A stretch of 43,101 nt of DNA, taken from contig DJIE01000006.1 in the NCBI GenBank assembly GCA_002433465.1, forward strand, positions 1 through 43,101. The letters are read 5' to 3'. The notes under the pieces were generated by a model. That model ran no database searches. It had not been told where the DNA came from and saw only the letters and a program-made list of their open reading frames with translations. The position numbers and the translations under genes were made by a program. This document shows, piece by piece, positions 1 to 7,429 of the stretch. Every line of letters starts with the position of its first letter. Positions within the stretch are counted from its first letter, which is position 1. The DNA comes from Salinisphaera sp. UBA6602 (GTDB lineage Bacteria; Pseudomonadota; Gammaproteobacteria; Nevskiales; Salinisphaeraceae).

Positions 1-1544
1 TTGCGCTTGACCACGTCCATGCCGACGCCGCGTCCCGATACGTCGGTAACCGCCTCGGCGGTCGAGAACCCCGGCGCGAAGATCAGCTGCCAGACTTCGT
101 CATCGCTCATCGAATCGCTGACCGCCAGCCCGTTCTGGCGCGCCTTGGCCAGAATCCGTTCACGGTTGAGCCCGGCGCCGTCATCGGAAATATCGATGAG
201 GATGCTGCCGCCCTGATGCTGGGCCGCCAGTGTCAGCGTGCCGGCGGCGGGTTTGCCGGCGGCCTTGCGCCGTTCCGGCGTTTCGATGCCGTGATCGAGG
301 CTGTTGCGCACAAGATGGGTCATCGGATCCATGATCCGCTCGATCAGGCCCTTGTCGAGCTCGGTCGATTCGCCCTCGGTGACCAGGTTGATTTGCTTGC
401 CCAGCTTGCTGCTGAGGTCGCGTACCAGCCGTGGGAAACGGTTGAAGGCATAGTCCATGGGCATCATGCGCACCGACATCACCGCTTCCTGCAGATCGCG
501 CGCGTTGCGCTGGAGCTGGTTGAGCCCTTCGAGCAGTGCCCCGTGGGCCTCGCTGTCCAGACCGCCAATGGTCTGTTCCAGCATGGACTGCGTAATAACC
601 AGCTCGCCGACGAGGTTGATGATTTCGTCGACCTTCTCGGTGGATACCCGCAACGAACTGGATTCCGCCGACGATTTATTAGCCGCTTTGGGCTTGCCGG
701 CGGCCGCCGGTGCAGCCGCCGGCGCCTTGTCCTCGGATGCGCTGGCCTTGTCCTGCGGCTTGTTGTCGCGTTCGGCGGCCACCGCTTCGCTGACCGCCTG
801 GGCCACCACATCCTCGGCGTGGGTATCGTCGGACTCGGCGCTATCGGCGACCACCGCTTCGGCCGCGCCGAAGCTCAGCTGCTCGGCATCGATGATGAAG
901 CACAGCACCGATTCGATATCATCAGCCGCGGCCGGCTGGGCCAGCATCACGGTCAACGTATCGCCTTCGTAGGTCTGGCTTTCGATGTCGCCAAACAGCC
1001 CGAGCTCTTCGACCAGCGTCGAGCACTTGTCTTCTGCGATACCGCTGATCGAAACCGACCGGACCATGCCTTCGGGCAAGGCAACCGGGCCGGCCGGTGC
1101 CACGTCGCCTACCGGCTTGTCGACGGCCGACGCGGCGTTCGCCAATGCGGCACTGCCCTGCTCGTCGAGCGTTCGTAGCCGCTGGGCCATGTCTTCGTAT
1201 GCGTTCTGGTCAGGCTCTTCGGCGGCCCGATAGGCATCGATCTGGCCAGCGAGCACGTCGCGGCATTCGAGAAACAGGTCGATCGCGGCACGGTCGAGCA
1301 CGAGTTCGCCATGACGCGCCCGGTCGAGCAGGTTTTCCAGCAGATGCGTGGTCTCCTGCAAATGGGTAAACCCGAAGGTGCCCGCCCCGCCCTTGATCGA
1401 ATGGGCGGCCCGAAAGATGGCGTTGAGGTCTTCGCTATCAGGCGCATCAATATCGAGATTGATTAGCAGACGCTCCATTTCATCGAGCAGCTCGTCCGCC
1501 TCGTCGAAAAAGGTCTGATAGAACTCGGCGATATCTAGTGTCAT
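1..1544 (-). CDS. cheA: Chemotaxis histidine kinase CheA (3' end cut by window edge)
   Basis: CheA passes phosphate from receptor arrays to CheY and CheB. I read it by translating the minus strand from the ATG at 1544; 514 codons are visible and the gene runs off the left edge. The N-terminal HPt domain has the motif AAHSIKG with the phospho-accepting His at residue 48, the usual position. An Ala/Lys-rich linker follows, then the dimerisation helices (ELVITQSMLEQ) and the ATPase domain with LVRNSLDHG (N box) and DDGAGL (G1 box). The visible part ends near GRGVGMDVVK (G2 box). The CheW-like domain lies outside the window. An in-frame TAA a few codons upstream makes this ATG the first possible start. 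The Shine-Dalgarno is weak. A 286-nt gap separates it from motB, with its own sigma28-like promoter. Identity is certain. Confidence 0.97.
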   Translation of the reverse strand, partial: MTLDIAEFYQTFFDEADELLDEMERLLINLDIDAPDSEDLNAIFRAAHSIKGGAGTFGFTHLQETTHLLENLLDRARHGELVLDRAAIDLFLECRDVLAGQIDAYRAAEEPDQNAYEDMAQRLRTLDEQGSAALANAASAVDKPVGDVAPAGPVALPEGMVRSVSISGIAEDKCSTLVEELGLFGDIESQTYEGDTLTVMLAQPAAADDIESVLCFIIDAEQLSFGAAEAVVADSAESDDTHAEDVVAQAVSEAVAAERDNKPQDKASASEDKAPAAAPAAAGKPKAANKSSAESSSLRVSTEKVDEIINLVGELVITQSMLEQTIGGLDSEAHGALLEGLNQLQRNARDLQEAVMSVRMMPMDYAFNRFPRLVRDLSSKLGKQINLVTEGESTELDKGLIERIMDPMTHLVRNSLDHGIETPERRKAAGKPAAGTLTLAAQHQGGSILIDISDDGAGLNRERILAKARQNGLAVSDSMSDDEVWQLIFAPGFSTAEAVTDVSGRGVGMDVVKR

Positions 1545-1588
1545 GCTTGATTATTCCGCTTGCACTGGTGAGCGAACTGTCCCAGCAA

Positions 1589-1615
1589 ATATCGTTCAAT
1601 CGCGCGCGACCTTTA
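1589..1615 (-). promoter_or_regulatory. Sigma28 (FliA)-like promoter of cheA
   Basis: On the minus strand the -35-like octamer TAAAGGTC, an 11-nt spacer and the -10-like AACGATAT match the FliA consensus TAAAGTTT-N11-GCCGATAA at 6/8 and 5/8 positions. The TAAAG and CGATA cores are intact and the spacing is exact. Transcription would start about 40 nt before the cheA ATG. The rest of the motB-cheA gap (1616-1830) shows no ORF I would defend. Found by eye only. Confidence 0.55.
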
Positions 1616-1830
1616 GCCTTCGATCAAACAATTATTAATTCGTCATCCGGGCAGCTGCCTTGATCCGCTGTTTTCAAGGCGATGAGAAAACAGACGCCGC
1701 CACCTGCCGGACGTTTATTTACAATGGTTGCGCGACCGCTGGACGCTGCGCTCATGCATTCGCATACGCGCGTTCAGCTCGAAAATCGTCTATCGGCATA
1801 TCCTGCGGATAGATGGCAATTTGCTGCGAT

Positions 1831-2763
1831 TCAGCCCGATTGTCCTTCAACGACGACCTTATTCGCATCGGCCTTCACCATGCGATCGGTATCCGGCGCT
1901 TCGGCATCGACAGACAATGTGTCGCCGACCGGCAGGCTCTCTTCCTCGAGCCGGTGCTGGGCGTGCTCGTTGAGTACCAGAATGCTGATCCGACGGTTGC
2001 CGGGCGCGGCCGGTGAGTCGATACCGGGCCGGCTCGCGGTGGCGGCCGCGCCAATGACCCGTATCAGCTTGTCGGCCTGCATGCCGCCCTGGATGAGCGC
2101 ACGCCGCGCCGCGTTGGCGCGGTCGGTCGACAGCTCCCAGTTGCTGTACTGGCGATCGCCCGAGGCAAATCGCAGATCGTCGGTATGCCCGGTCAGGGTG
2201 ATCGGGTTGGGAAACTCGTTGAGTTTGGGCGCGATTTTCGATAACAGCGAACGGATATAGGGCGCCGGCTCTGCGCTGCCCAGCCCGAACATCGGCCGCC
2301 GGTTATCGTCGCTGATCTGAATCAGCAATCCGTCTTCCACCACCTTGAGACTGAGCTGCGAGCTCAGGTCGTCCAATGCGGGATCCGAATGAATCATCGA
2401 TTCCAGGCTGTCCTGCAGATCACGCAACGGCCGATGACTGGGCCGGTAGTTGGTCGCATTCGGGGACGTCAGCGATACCTCGCCTTCCGAATGCATGGGA
2501 TCGTCGCCGCCGCCGGGAATGGCGCTGTTGCTGGCCGAGGCCTTGTCGCCCCCCATCATCGCAACCTTGAGCGGCGTACGGAAATACTCGCCGACTTCTT
2601 CGCGCTCCGAGGCACTCAGGCCGGACAGCAGCCACATGACCAGGAAGAACGCCATCATCGCGGTCATGAAATCGGCATAGGCGATCTTCCACGCACCATG
2701 AGAGCCATGACTCGCCGCCTTCTTGCGGCGAATGACGATCGGTCGTTTATGCGGATCGCTCAC
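1831..2763 (-). CDS. motB: Flagellar motor stator protein MotB
   Basis: MotB is the stator subunit that anchors the MotA4-5/MotB2 proton channel to peptidoglycan. The 310-residue protein has a basic cytoplasmic N-terminus, then one membrane helix (about residues 28-47) containing the proton-carrying Asp31 in AYADFMTAMMAFF. Periplasmic plug and linker follow, then an OmpA-like peptidoglycan-binding domain (about 180-285) with TGHTDDLRF and NRRISILVL. The start is a GTG at 2763 that overlaps the motA TGA by 4 nt, so the two are translationally coupled. The short hydrophilic tail ends in VVVEGQSG. The conserved Asp and the presence of motA alongside make the call firm. Confidence 0.97.
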   Translation of the reverse strand: MSDPHKRPIVIRRKKAASHGSHGAWKIAYADFMTAMMAFFLVMWLLSGLSASEREEVGEYFRTPLKVAMMGGDKASASNSAIPGGGDDPMHSEGEVSLTSPNATNYRPSHRPLRDLQDSLESMIHSDPALDDLSSQLSLKVVEDGLLIQISDDNRRPMFGLGSAEPAPYIRSLLSKIAPKLNEFPNPITLTGHTDDLRFASGDRQYSNWELSTDRANAARRALIQGGMQADKLIRVIGAAATASRPGIDSPAAPGNRRISILVLNEHAQHRLEEESLPVGDTLSVDAEAPDTDRMVKADANKVVVEGQSG

Positions 2764-3641
2764 GAGGACGCCTGGGCCGAGCCGCCGCTCTTGACGCCGC
2801 GCACATGCTCTTCAAGCTCGCTGAAGGACGGGCGCTCGGTCGAGAACAGGGCCTTGCGGCCAAACTCGATCGACAGCGGCGGCGCGTAGCCGTTGAGGTT
2901 GGCCAGCAGCGTCACCTTGACGCTCTGCATGATCTTGACGACCTCTTCCACCTGCGAACGCACGCGCGCGGCCAGCGGACTGACAAAACCGTAGGCCAGC
3001 AGAATGCCCAGGAACGTGCCGACCATGGCATGGGCGATCAGCGGGCCGATTTCGGACGGGTCGAGCGCGGCCGAGCCAAGCGCGTGGACCACGCCCATGA
3101 CCGCGGCCACGATGCCGAAAGCCGGCAACGAATCGCCCATGGCCGCCAGGCCGTGGGCCGGAATCTCGGCCTCGTGCTGGAAGGTTTCGATCTCGTGGTC
3201 CATCAACGCTTCGATTTCGAAGGCGTCCATGTTGCCGCTGATCATCAGGCGCAGATAATCGGTCAGAAAGTCCATGACCAGCTTGTCCTGAACCAGCTTC
3301 GGATAGGCCGAAAACAACGTGCTTTCGCTCGGGTTCTCGATATCCTGTTCGAGCGACATCATCCCGGACTGGCGCGCCTTGGCCAGCAGCAGATAAAGCA
3401 GGGTCATCAGATCCACGCAGATCTCCTTGGAGTACTGCGAACCGCGCATCAACCGCGGCAGGGTGCGCATGGTCGCGCTGATGCCCTTGCCGTTATTGGC
3501 CGCAACGAACGCGCCGATACCGGCGCCGAAGATAATGACCAGCTCGGCCGGCTGATACAGCGCGCCCATATGCCCGCCGACCATAGCGTAGCCGCCGAGC
3601 ACGGACCCGATGACGATGACGTAACCCACGAGTATTAGCAC
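2760..3641 (-). CDS. motA: Flagellar motor stator protein MotA
   Basis: MotA is the four-helix stator subunit that turns proton flow into torque on FliG. I chose the GTG at 3641: the protein then begins LILVGYVIVIGSVLGGY, like enterobacterial MotA, and a GGGAAGG Shine-Dalgarno lies about 6 nt upstream. An ORF extension to 3686 adds 15 residues with no family counterpart. The 293 residues include the N-terminal hydrophobic helix, YQPAELVIIFGAGIGAF, the large cytoplasmic loop with the charged torque region (about residues 75-165), and PAFGIVAAVMGVVHALGS plus AHAMVGTFLGILLAYG, the channel-lining helices. It is the first gene of motA-motB, with a sigma28-like promoter just upstream. Confidence 0.96.
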   Translation of the reverse strand: MLILVGYVIVIGSVLGGYAMVGGHMGALYQPAELVIIFGAGIGAFVAANNGKGISATMRTLPRLMRGSQYSKEICVDLMTLLYLLLAKARQSGMMSLEQDIENPSESTLFSAYPKLVQDKLVMDFLTDYLRLMISGNMDAFEIEALMDHEIETFQHEAEIPAHGLAAMGDSLPAFGIVAAVMGVVHALGSAALDPSEIGPLIAHAMVGTFLGILLAYGFVSPLAARVRSQVEEVVKIMQSVKVTLLANLNGYAPPLSIEFGRKALFSTERPSFSELEEHVRGVKSGGSAQASS

Positions 3642-3698
3642 TGTCGCCTTCCCTGACTGGACATGGCCGTAGATACGGACCGGCAATCTCTAGGAAGG

Positions 3699-3725
3699 TT
3701 AGCGGCCGACAGGCGACGAGCTTGA
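3699..3725 (-). promoter_or_regulatory. Sigma28 (FliA)-like promoter of motAB
   Basis: Minus strand TCAAGCTC, an 11-nt spacer and GCCGCTAA. The -10 octamer matches the FliA consensus GCCGATAA at 7 of 8 positions and spacing is exact; the -35 keeps T..AAG. Predicted start is about 50 nt before the motA GTG. It lies in the 122-nt flhC-motA gap, so motAB can be expressed as class III genes apart from flhDC. Confidence 0.55.
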
Positions 3726-3763
3726 ATGAATCGATACCGCGAACTGGCGTCGATAGCGCGTGC

Positions 3764-4315
3764 TTATTCCTTGGCTGCGCGCTTTTTCGTCTTCTTGAGC
3801 GTCTTGCCGGCCCGCGATGGTGGCTGGCAAATACCGCAGACAAAATCCTGATCGAGGCTATAAGCGCGATTCACGAACTTGCCCTTGCAGCGGTTGCATA
3901 CCGACAGCATCATCATGTCGCTTTCGAAAAAGCGCACCAGCATCCAGGCCCGGGTCAGGCTGAGTACGGGCTTGCCATCCTCCTGCAACGGCGTCTGCTC
4001 GTTGTAGAGACGATAGGCATTCACCACCGCTTCCATGCGGCTGCGTTCCTCGCGGCGCCGCAGATAGCGATAGGTGTTATAGAACAGCGACGAGTGGATA
4101 TTGGGCAGCCAGGTCACGTACCAGTCGGTCGAGAACGGCAGCATGCCCTTGGGCGGCGAAACGCCGTGAATTTCCTTGTACAGGTTGATCAACCGTCGCC
4201 GGCTGATGTCGGTTTCGGTCTGCAGCACCTGAAGACGCGCGCCCAGCTCAATAAGCTCGATGGCCAGGCCGATCTGCTTGGCTTCGTCTATGACGCTTTT
4301 GCTGGTCGTGCTCAT
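3764..4315 (-). CDS. flhC: Flagellar transcriptional activator FlhC
   Basis: FlhC is the DNA-contacting, zinc-binding half of the FlhD4C2 master activator of class II flagellar operons. The 183-residue protein is slightly shorter than the enterobacterial protein. It has the family stretches LAIELIELGARLQVLQTET near the N-terminus and LPFSTDWYVTW around residues 59-70. The four zinc Cys residues are at 140, 143, 160 and 163 (VCNRC and VCGIC). The C-terminus is Lys-rich. It follows flhD with an 11-nt gap, so the two form one operon. No clear Shine-Dalgarno is visible; translation probably couples to flhD. Confidence 0.95.
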   Translation of the reverse strand: MSTTSKSVIDEAKQIGLAIELIELGARLQVLQTETDISRRRLINLYKEIHGVSPPKGMLPFSTDWYVTWLPNIHSSLFYNTYRYLRRREERSRMEAVVNAYRLYNEQTPLQEDGKPVLSLTRAWMLVRFFESDMMMLSVCNRCKGKFVNRAYSLDQDFVCGICQPPSRAGKTLKKTKKRAAKE

Positions 4316-4326
4316 GCGGCTCGTGG

Positions 4327-4785
4327 CTACCCTTCGCCGCTACCGCTTTTACGCTCGGCTTCGCGATCAGCTTCACGGCGCGGCTGCTTGCGCCGCGCGG
4401 GTACGTCGCCGCTTTCAGCTGCCACCGAATCGCGGCGATCGCCGCCCTCGCGACGTTCACCACCGCGGCGATCGCTTTTGCGCTTGTTCTGCGACGACAA
4501 CAGAATGCCGGCATGCAAGCGCCGCATGTCGTCGTCGCGCGGTGCGTTGACCAGCGCAAAAAGCTGTTCGGCGCTATCCAACGAGAAATGGCAGAGAAGC
4601 TGATTGCAACGAGCGAGTTTGGCCAGATCGGCCACCGGAATCTGGCTGAGCAGATCCGCCATGTCCTCGTCGATTTTCAGCCGGAACATGGCCAGCTCCC
4701 GATCGGTATTGATCAGACGCTGCATAAGAATCAGATAGGACAGATTCAGATCGCGAACATCATCGAGTAGATGATCAACACTCAT
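4327..4785 (-). CDS. flhD: Flagellar transcriptional activator FlhD with charged C-terminal extension
   Basis: FlhD is the partner subunit of the FlhD4C2 activator. Residues 1-100 are a normal FlhD: LNLSYLILMQRLINTDRELAMFRL, then ADLAKLARCNQLLCHFSL, ending near MRRLHAGILLSSQ. About 50 extra residues follow (101-152). They are almost all Arg, Lys, Asp, Glu and Gly, include DRRGGERREGGDRRDS, and have no counterpart in the roughly 116-119-residue enterobacterial protein. A GGGGAGG Shine-Dalgarno lies 5 nt before the ATG at 4785. A second ATG 4 nt upstream, in another frame, opens a four-codon reading frame (ATGAATGAGTGTTGA) that overlaps the true start but is too close to the Shine-Dalgarno to be favoured. 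It is the first gene of flhDC. Confidence 0.94.
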   Translation of the reverse strand: MSVDHLLDDVRDLNLSYLILMQRLINTDRELAMFRLKIDEDMADLLSQIPVADLAKLARCNQLLCHFSLDSAEQLFALVNAPRDDDMRRLHAGILLSSQNKRKSDRRGGERREGGDRRDSVAAESGDVPARRKQPRREADREAERKSGSGEG

Positions 4786-4910
4786 TCATGCCTCCCCGCA
4801 GAAGCGCCGTGCTGCACAAAGCGGCCTCTTGAATTGTGGGCGAATCGCCTGTTTGAAACGGCCGTCCTCTACGTGTGCGCCCTGCCTTTTCGCGCCGACC
4901 TCGATTATGT

Positions 4911-4932
4911 ACGTGAAACTTTCCACGTTTCA
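4911..4932. promoter_or_regulatory. Nested inverted repeats in the flhDC leader
   Basis: Two perfect inverted repeats share the same bases: ACGTG-N8-CACGT (4911-4928) and TGAAAC-N7-GTTTCA (4914-4932). They lie about 125-145 nt upstream of the flhD ATG in a 339-nt stretch (4786-5124) with no gene, in an AT-richer patch unlike the surrounding coding DNA. Such placement suits an operator or activator site for flhDC. No known regulator is assigned. Confidence 0.45.
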
Positions 4933-4951
4933 AATGTGAAAACGCACATTT
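4932..4951. promoter_or_regulatory. Perfect inverted repeat in the flhDC leader (CRP-like arms, wrong spacing)
   Basis: AAATGTG-N6-CACATTT is a perfect 7-bp inverted repeat directly abutting the previous pair. The arms equal a CRP/Vfr half-site (AAATGTGA...TCACATTT), but the spacer is two bases shorter than in a standard 22-bp site. It could be a site for another CRP/FNR relative or for an unrelated dimer. CRP control of flhDC is known in enterobacteria; its relevance here is inference. Confidence 0.45.
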
Positions 4952-5027
4952 CCCGGTTAAATATTCCCAAACACCATCATCAAAATGCTACAGGGCGCTG
5001 CAAAAAGCAAAGACGTACAGCGTCGAC

Positions 5028-5047
5028 CTGTCGCCATTAGGCGACAG
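5028..5047. other. Stable hairpin between fhlB and flhD
   Basis: CTGTCGCC-ATTA-GGCGACAG forms a perfect 8-bp stem with a 4-nt loop. It lies about 80 nt beyond the fhlB stop and 240 nt before flhD. No U-tract follows directly on either strand (a TTTTT run occurs about 25 nt further on the minus strand). It could be a weak terminator for the fliD-fhlB operon, an RNA-processing signal, or a protein site. Confidence 0.4.
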
Positions 5048-5124
5048 CCCATTATTCCATATTGAATTGTGTACTGGTAAGACGAGCACAAAACGGTCGT
5101 CTATGACGCGACCTGCGCTGAGTT

Positions 5125-5421
5125 CTACGCGTTCGCTTCGGCTGCGGTTTCCAGCCGGTATACCCAGGCCAGCAGCTCCGCGACGGCGAGATACAGCTCG
5201 GGCGGGATACGATCGTCGAGATCGACGCGCATGAGCAGACGCACCAGTTCGGGCGAACGGTGCACATGCAAACCGTGCTTTTGCGCGCGGTCCATGATGG
5301 CCTGGGCGATGTCGCCATAGCCCTTGGCCACGACGCGCGGTGCGTCGTCGTTTTCGCCGTAACGCAGGGCGACGACGCTGGCCCGGTCGTCTTCCACATT
5401 GGATCGATCGAGAGCGCTCAT
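5125..5421 (-). CDS. fhlB: FlhB C-terminal-domain homologue (FhlB type)
   Basis: This 98-residue protein matches only the cytoplasmic FlhB/YscU autocleavage domain. It contains VVALRYGENDDAPRVVAKGYGDIAQAIMDRA and the late FlhB segment VHRSPELVRLLMRVDLDDRIPPELYLAVAELLAWVYRLE. The transmembrane half of FlhB is absent. The cleavage motif NPTH that precedes this region in true FlhB is missing too; the corresponding stretch is the ordinary-looking SVVALRYG. Family knowledge: such short homologues (FhlB/YlqH) occur beside fliK and can substitute for the free FlhB C-terminal fragment. The start overlaps the fliK stop by 4 nt, so fliK-fhlB are coupled. It would act in export substrate switching with FliK. 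Confidence 0.85.
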   Translation of the reverse strand: MSALDRSNVEDDRASVVALRYGENDDAPRVVAKGYGDIAQAIMDRAQKHGLHVHRSPELVRLLMRVDLDDRIPPELYLAVAELLAWVYRLETAAEANA

Positions 5422-6572
5422 GACAGGCCTGCCTCCAGTAGTTCGACGTAGGCACGGGTGAATCCGGCCTGTTCGAAGCGTTCCTTCAATTCACCGGTTG
5501 CAGGCGAAACCGCCGCGGCCCCCTGCTCGCTCGATGCATAGGCATAGACCTCGATGCCCCCACCGGCGAGATTGAGCGCGACTTCGATCGTACCCAGCCG
5601 GGGCAGATCAAGGCTCAGGCGAGTCGAGAAAGAGGGCTTGTCGTCTGCTTCAGACTTGCGCGCCTGGCCGTCGGTGGCGTCGTCGCCGTTCTCGTGAATC
5701 TCCCAGCGCATGTCGACACCCGGCCAAGCCGCGCCATGCCAACGAAACACCGGATTGCTGAGCACGTCGAGCTGCTGACGTACCACCGAGAGCAGACGCT
5801 CGTCGACGACATCGCCGCGGCCGTTGTCGCCGCGTGCGTCAGCTGCGCCGCGCTCGAACGCGCCCGGGGCGAGCAGCGCATTGGCCTGGGATTGCGCCGC
5901 CACAGCCTGGCGGGCGCCTGGGCCCGACATACGAGCCGAGGAGGAAGCAGACTCACTTGCGGCAGACGCCGGCTGTTTCTGGTTATGCGGTTCCTGAAGC
6001 AGTTCCGACAACGGACGCTGGCCTTCGAACCACTTGCTCAGATGCGACTCGTAAAACAGCCCGCTATGTGCGACCTGCTGCCCAAGAATGGAGGCCAGAA
6101 TCGGCGTGGCCGGCACGCGCGCAGCGCCGAACAGCGCGGCCGCATGGGCCGGCGTGGTATGCGCCACGGGTGCGTCGCGGCGCGCCAGCAATGAAGCGAT
6201 CAAGCCACCCTCGCGGCTGAGCTGGGCACGGGCGGATTCGCCGCTCGTGTTAGAGGACTGGCCCGGCTCGGGCCGGGCTGCGGGCAGATAACGCCCGCTC
6301 TGTGCGATTTCACGCGTAGCCGGCCCGTTGGGCGCGCGCCGCGCCCCCGCGTTGCCGGCCGCGGCGTCCTCGGTCGGCGCGCCGCGACCGCGCAGGCCGT
6401 CCGAAGCCGTGCCCGGAGTCGGCCGATCGAAGCCGTCCGTTCTAACGCTGGCCACGGGGTCCACCGGGCCGAGCGGGACATTCGCTCGCGCGCCGGTAAA
6501 CCGCGCCATGTCCGCACGGCGCCCGAGCACCTGCGGCAACAGCGTATCGAGCATCGGCGTGATCGTGCTCAC
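5418..6572 (-). CDS. fliK: Flagellar hook-length control protein FliK
   Basis: FliK measures hook length and switches the export gate from hook to filament substrates. The 384-residue protein has a long low-complexity, Ala/Arg/Ser-rich N-terminal ruler region (about 1-265). The conserved C-terminal Flg_hook domain follows (about 285-375), containing VFRWHGAAWPGVDMRWEI and FSTRLSLDLPRLGTIEVAL, ending with FEQAGFTRAYVELLEAGLS. The N-terminus is highly diverged, as usual for FliK. It starts 42 nt after the fliT stop and overlaps fhlB by 4 nt. The call rests on the C-terminal domain and the flagellar context. Confidence 0.88.
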   Translation of the reverse strand: MSTITPMLDTLLPQVLGRRADMARFTGARANVPLGPVDPVASVRTDGFDRPTPGTASDGLRGRGAPTEDAAAGNAGARRAPNGPATREIAQSGRYLPAARPEPGQSSNTSGESARAQLSREGGLIASLLARRDAPVAHTTPAHAAALFGAARVPATPILASILGQQVAHSGLFYESHLSKWFEGQRPLSELLQEPHNQKQPASAASESASSSARMSGPGARQAVAAQSQANALLAPGAFERGAADARGDNGRGDVVDERLLSVVRQQLDVLSNPVFRWHGAAWPGVDMRWEIHENGDDATDGQARKSEADDKPSFSTRLSLDLPRLGTIEVALNLAGGGIEVYAYASSEQGAAAVSPATGELKERFEQAGFTRAYVELLEAGLS

Positions 6573-6614
6573 AGCAGCATCATCGCTTGAACGTTAGAAC
6601 CGGCACGACCGGCG

Positions 6615-6956
6615 CTAGCCGATCGCGGCCTTTTCGTAGGCGTTCTTGACCCGCCGCTGCGAGCGCGCCTGACAGATGGCGCCGGACAGTTCGTCCATGC
6701 GCTGCTGTAGCCGATCGCGCAGCTCCTGCTCGCTGGCCGCGATCTGGATCAATACGGCACGCTTGGCTTCGCGAAACGCTTCGTTGACGGTCACGTCGTA
6801 TTCGATGTTCATCAGCGTTTCCACCTGGCAGAGGTGTTCGCTTTTCATCTCGACCAGCTCTTCCCAATCGCCGGCGACGGCGATCTCGATCATGCGCTGG
6901 TTGAGCTCGAGCAGCGCGGCGTAGCCGGCGACGATTTCCTGTTGCTGTTGATTCAT
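6615..6956 (-). CDS. fliT: FliT-like flagellar chaperone
   Basis: A 113-residue, fully alpha-helical, charged protein in the fliD-fliS-fliT order typical of flagellar operons. FliT binds the filament cap protein FliD, and in enterobacteria also FlhC, to restrain FlhD4C2. The sequence begins NQQQQEIVAGYAALLELNQRMIEIA, followed by DWEELVEMKSEHLCQVETLM, a typical FliT layout. A 51-codon upstream extension of the ORF is Arg-rich and overlaps fliS, so I start at the ATG at 6956, 4 nt after the fliS stop. Sequence conservation in FliT is low, so the name leans on position. Confidence 0.8.
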   Translation of the reverse strand: MNQQQQEIVAGYAALLELNQRMIEIAVAGDWEELVEMKSEHLCQVETLMNIEYDVTVNEAFREAKRAVLIQIAASEQELRDRLQQRMDELSGAICQARSQRRVKNAYEKAAIG

Positions 6957-6960
6957 GGCC

Positions 6961-7407
6961 TCAAGCCTGCTGTAGCGAAGGGGCGGACTGGACGGCAGCA
7001 ACCGACGGCATCGACGGGGCGGTGCCGATCTGCTTCCATGCCGAACCGATATCCTCGAGCAGCGTGTCCACGTGCGCGATCTTCGACGCATCGCTATGGA
7101 TATTGGCACGGATCAAAGTGCGGGTCATATAGTCGTAAAGCGAATCCAGACGCTCGGCGATCTCGCCACCGCGCTCGATATCCAACGCTGCCCGCAGGCC
7201 GAGTTCGATGATGTCGATGGCCTTGGACAACGCCTGGCCCTTGCCGGCCGCGTCGTTCTGGGAGATCGCCCACTGCGCACGCCCGAGAGCGCTGCGCGCG
7301 CCGTCGAACAGCAGTACGATCAACTGGTGCGGGCTGGCACTCATGGCGTCGGTCTCGACGCCGAGTTTCTTGTATGCACTTGCCGCGCGATTTGCGTAAG
7401 AAGCCAT
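6961..7407 (-). CDS. fliS: Flagellin chaperone FliS
   Basis: FliS binds the C-terminus of unpolymerised flagellin and keeps it export-ready in the cytoplasm. The 148-residue protein shows the family core: YKKLGVETDAMSASPHQLIVLLFDGARSALGRA, then GKGQALSKAIDIIELGLRAALD, EIAERLDSLYDYMTRTLIRAN, and the motif LEDIGSAWKQI. The Ala/Pro/Ser-rich C-terminal tail (about 130-148) is longer than in short FliS proteins. It lies 22 nt after fliD and 4 nt before fliT in one operon. Confidence 0.95.
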   Translation of the reverse strand: MASYANRAASAYKKLGVETDAMSASPHQLIVLLFDGARSALGRAQWAISQNDAAGKGQALSKAIDIIELGLRAALDIERGGEIAERLDSLYDYMTRTLIRANIHSDASKIAHVDTLLEDIGSAWKQIGTAPSMPSVAAVQSAPSLQQA

Positions 7408-7429
7408 GAGCGTTCCTTGCTATTAATGC

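Noticed and set aside
216..1178. 320-residue plus-strand ORF at the left end
   Set aside because: It is antisense to cheA, whose HPt and kinase motifs are clear on the minus strand.
1790..1797. GCCGATAG (minus strand), a FliA-like -10 between motB and cheA
   Set aside because: No -35-like sequence lies at the right distance. A better-formed FliA element is closer to cheA at 1589-1615.
4932..4951. CRP/Vfr binding site before flhDC
   Set aside because: Arms match but the spacing is 6 instead of 8 bases between the AAATGTG and CACATTT arms, so a standard CRP site is not supported. Kept only as an inverted repeat.
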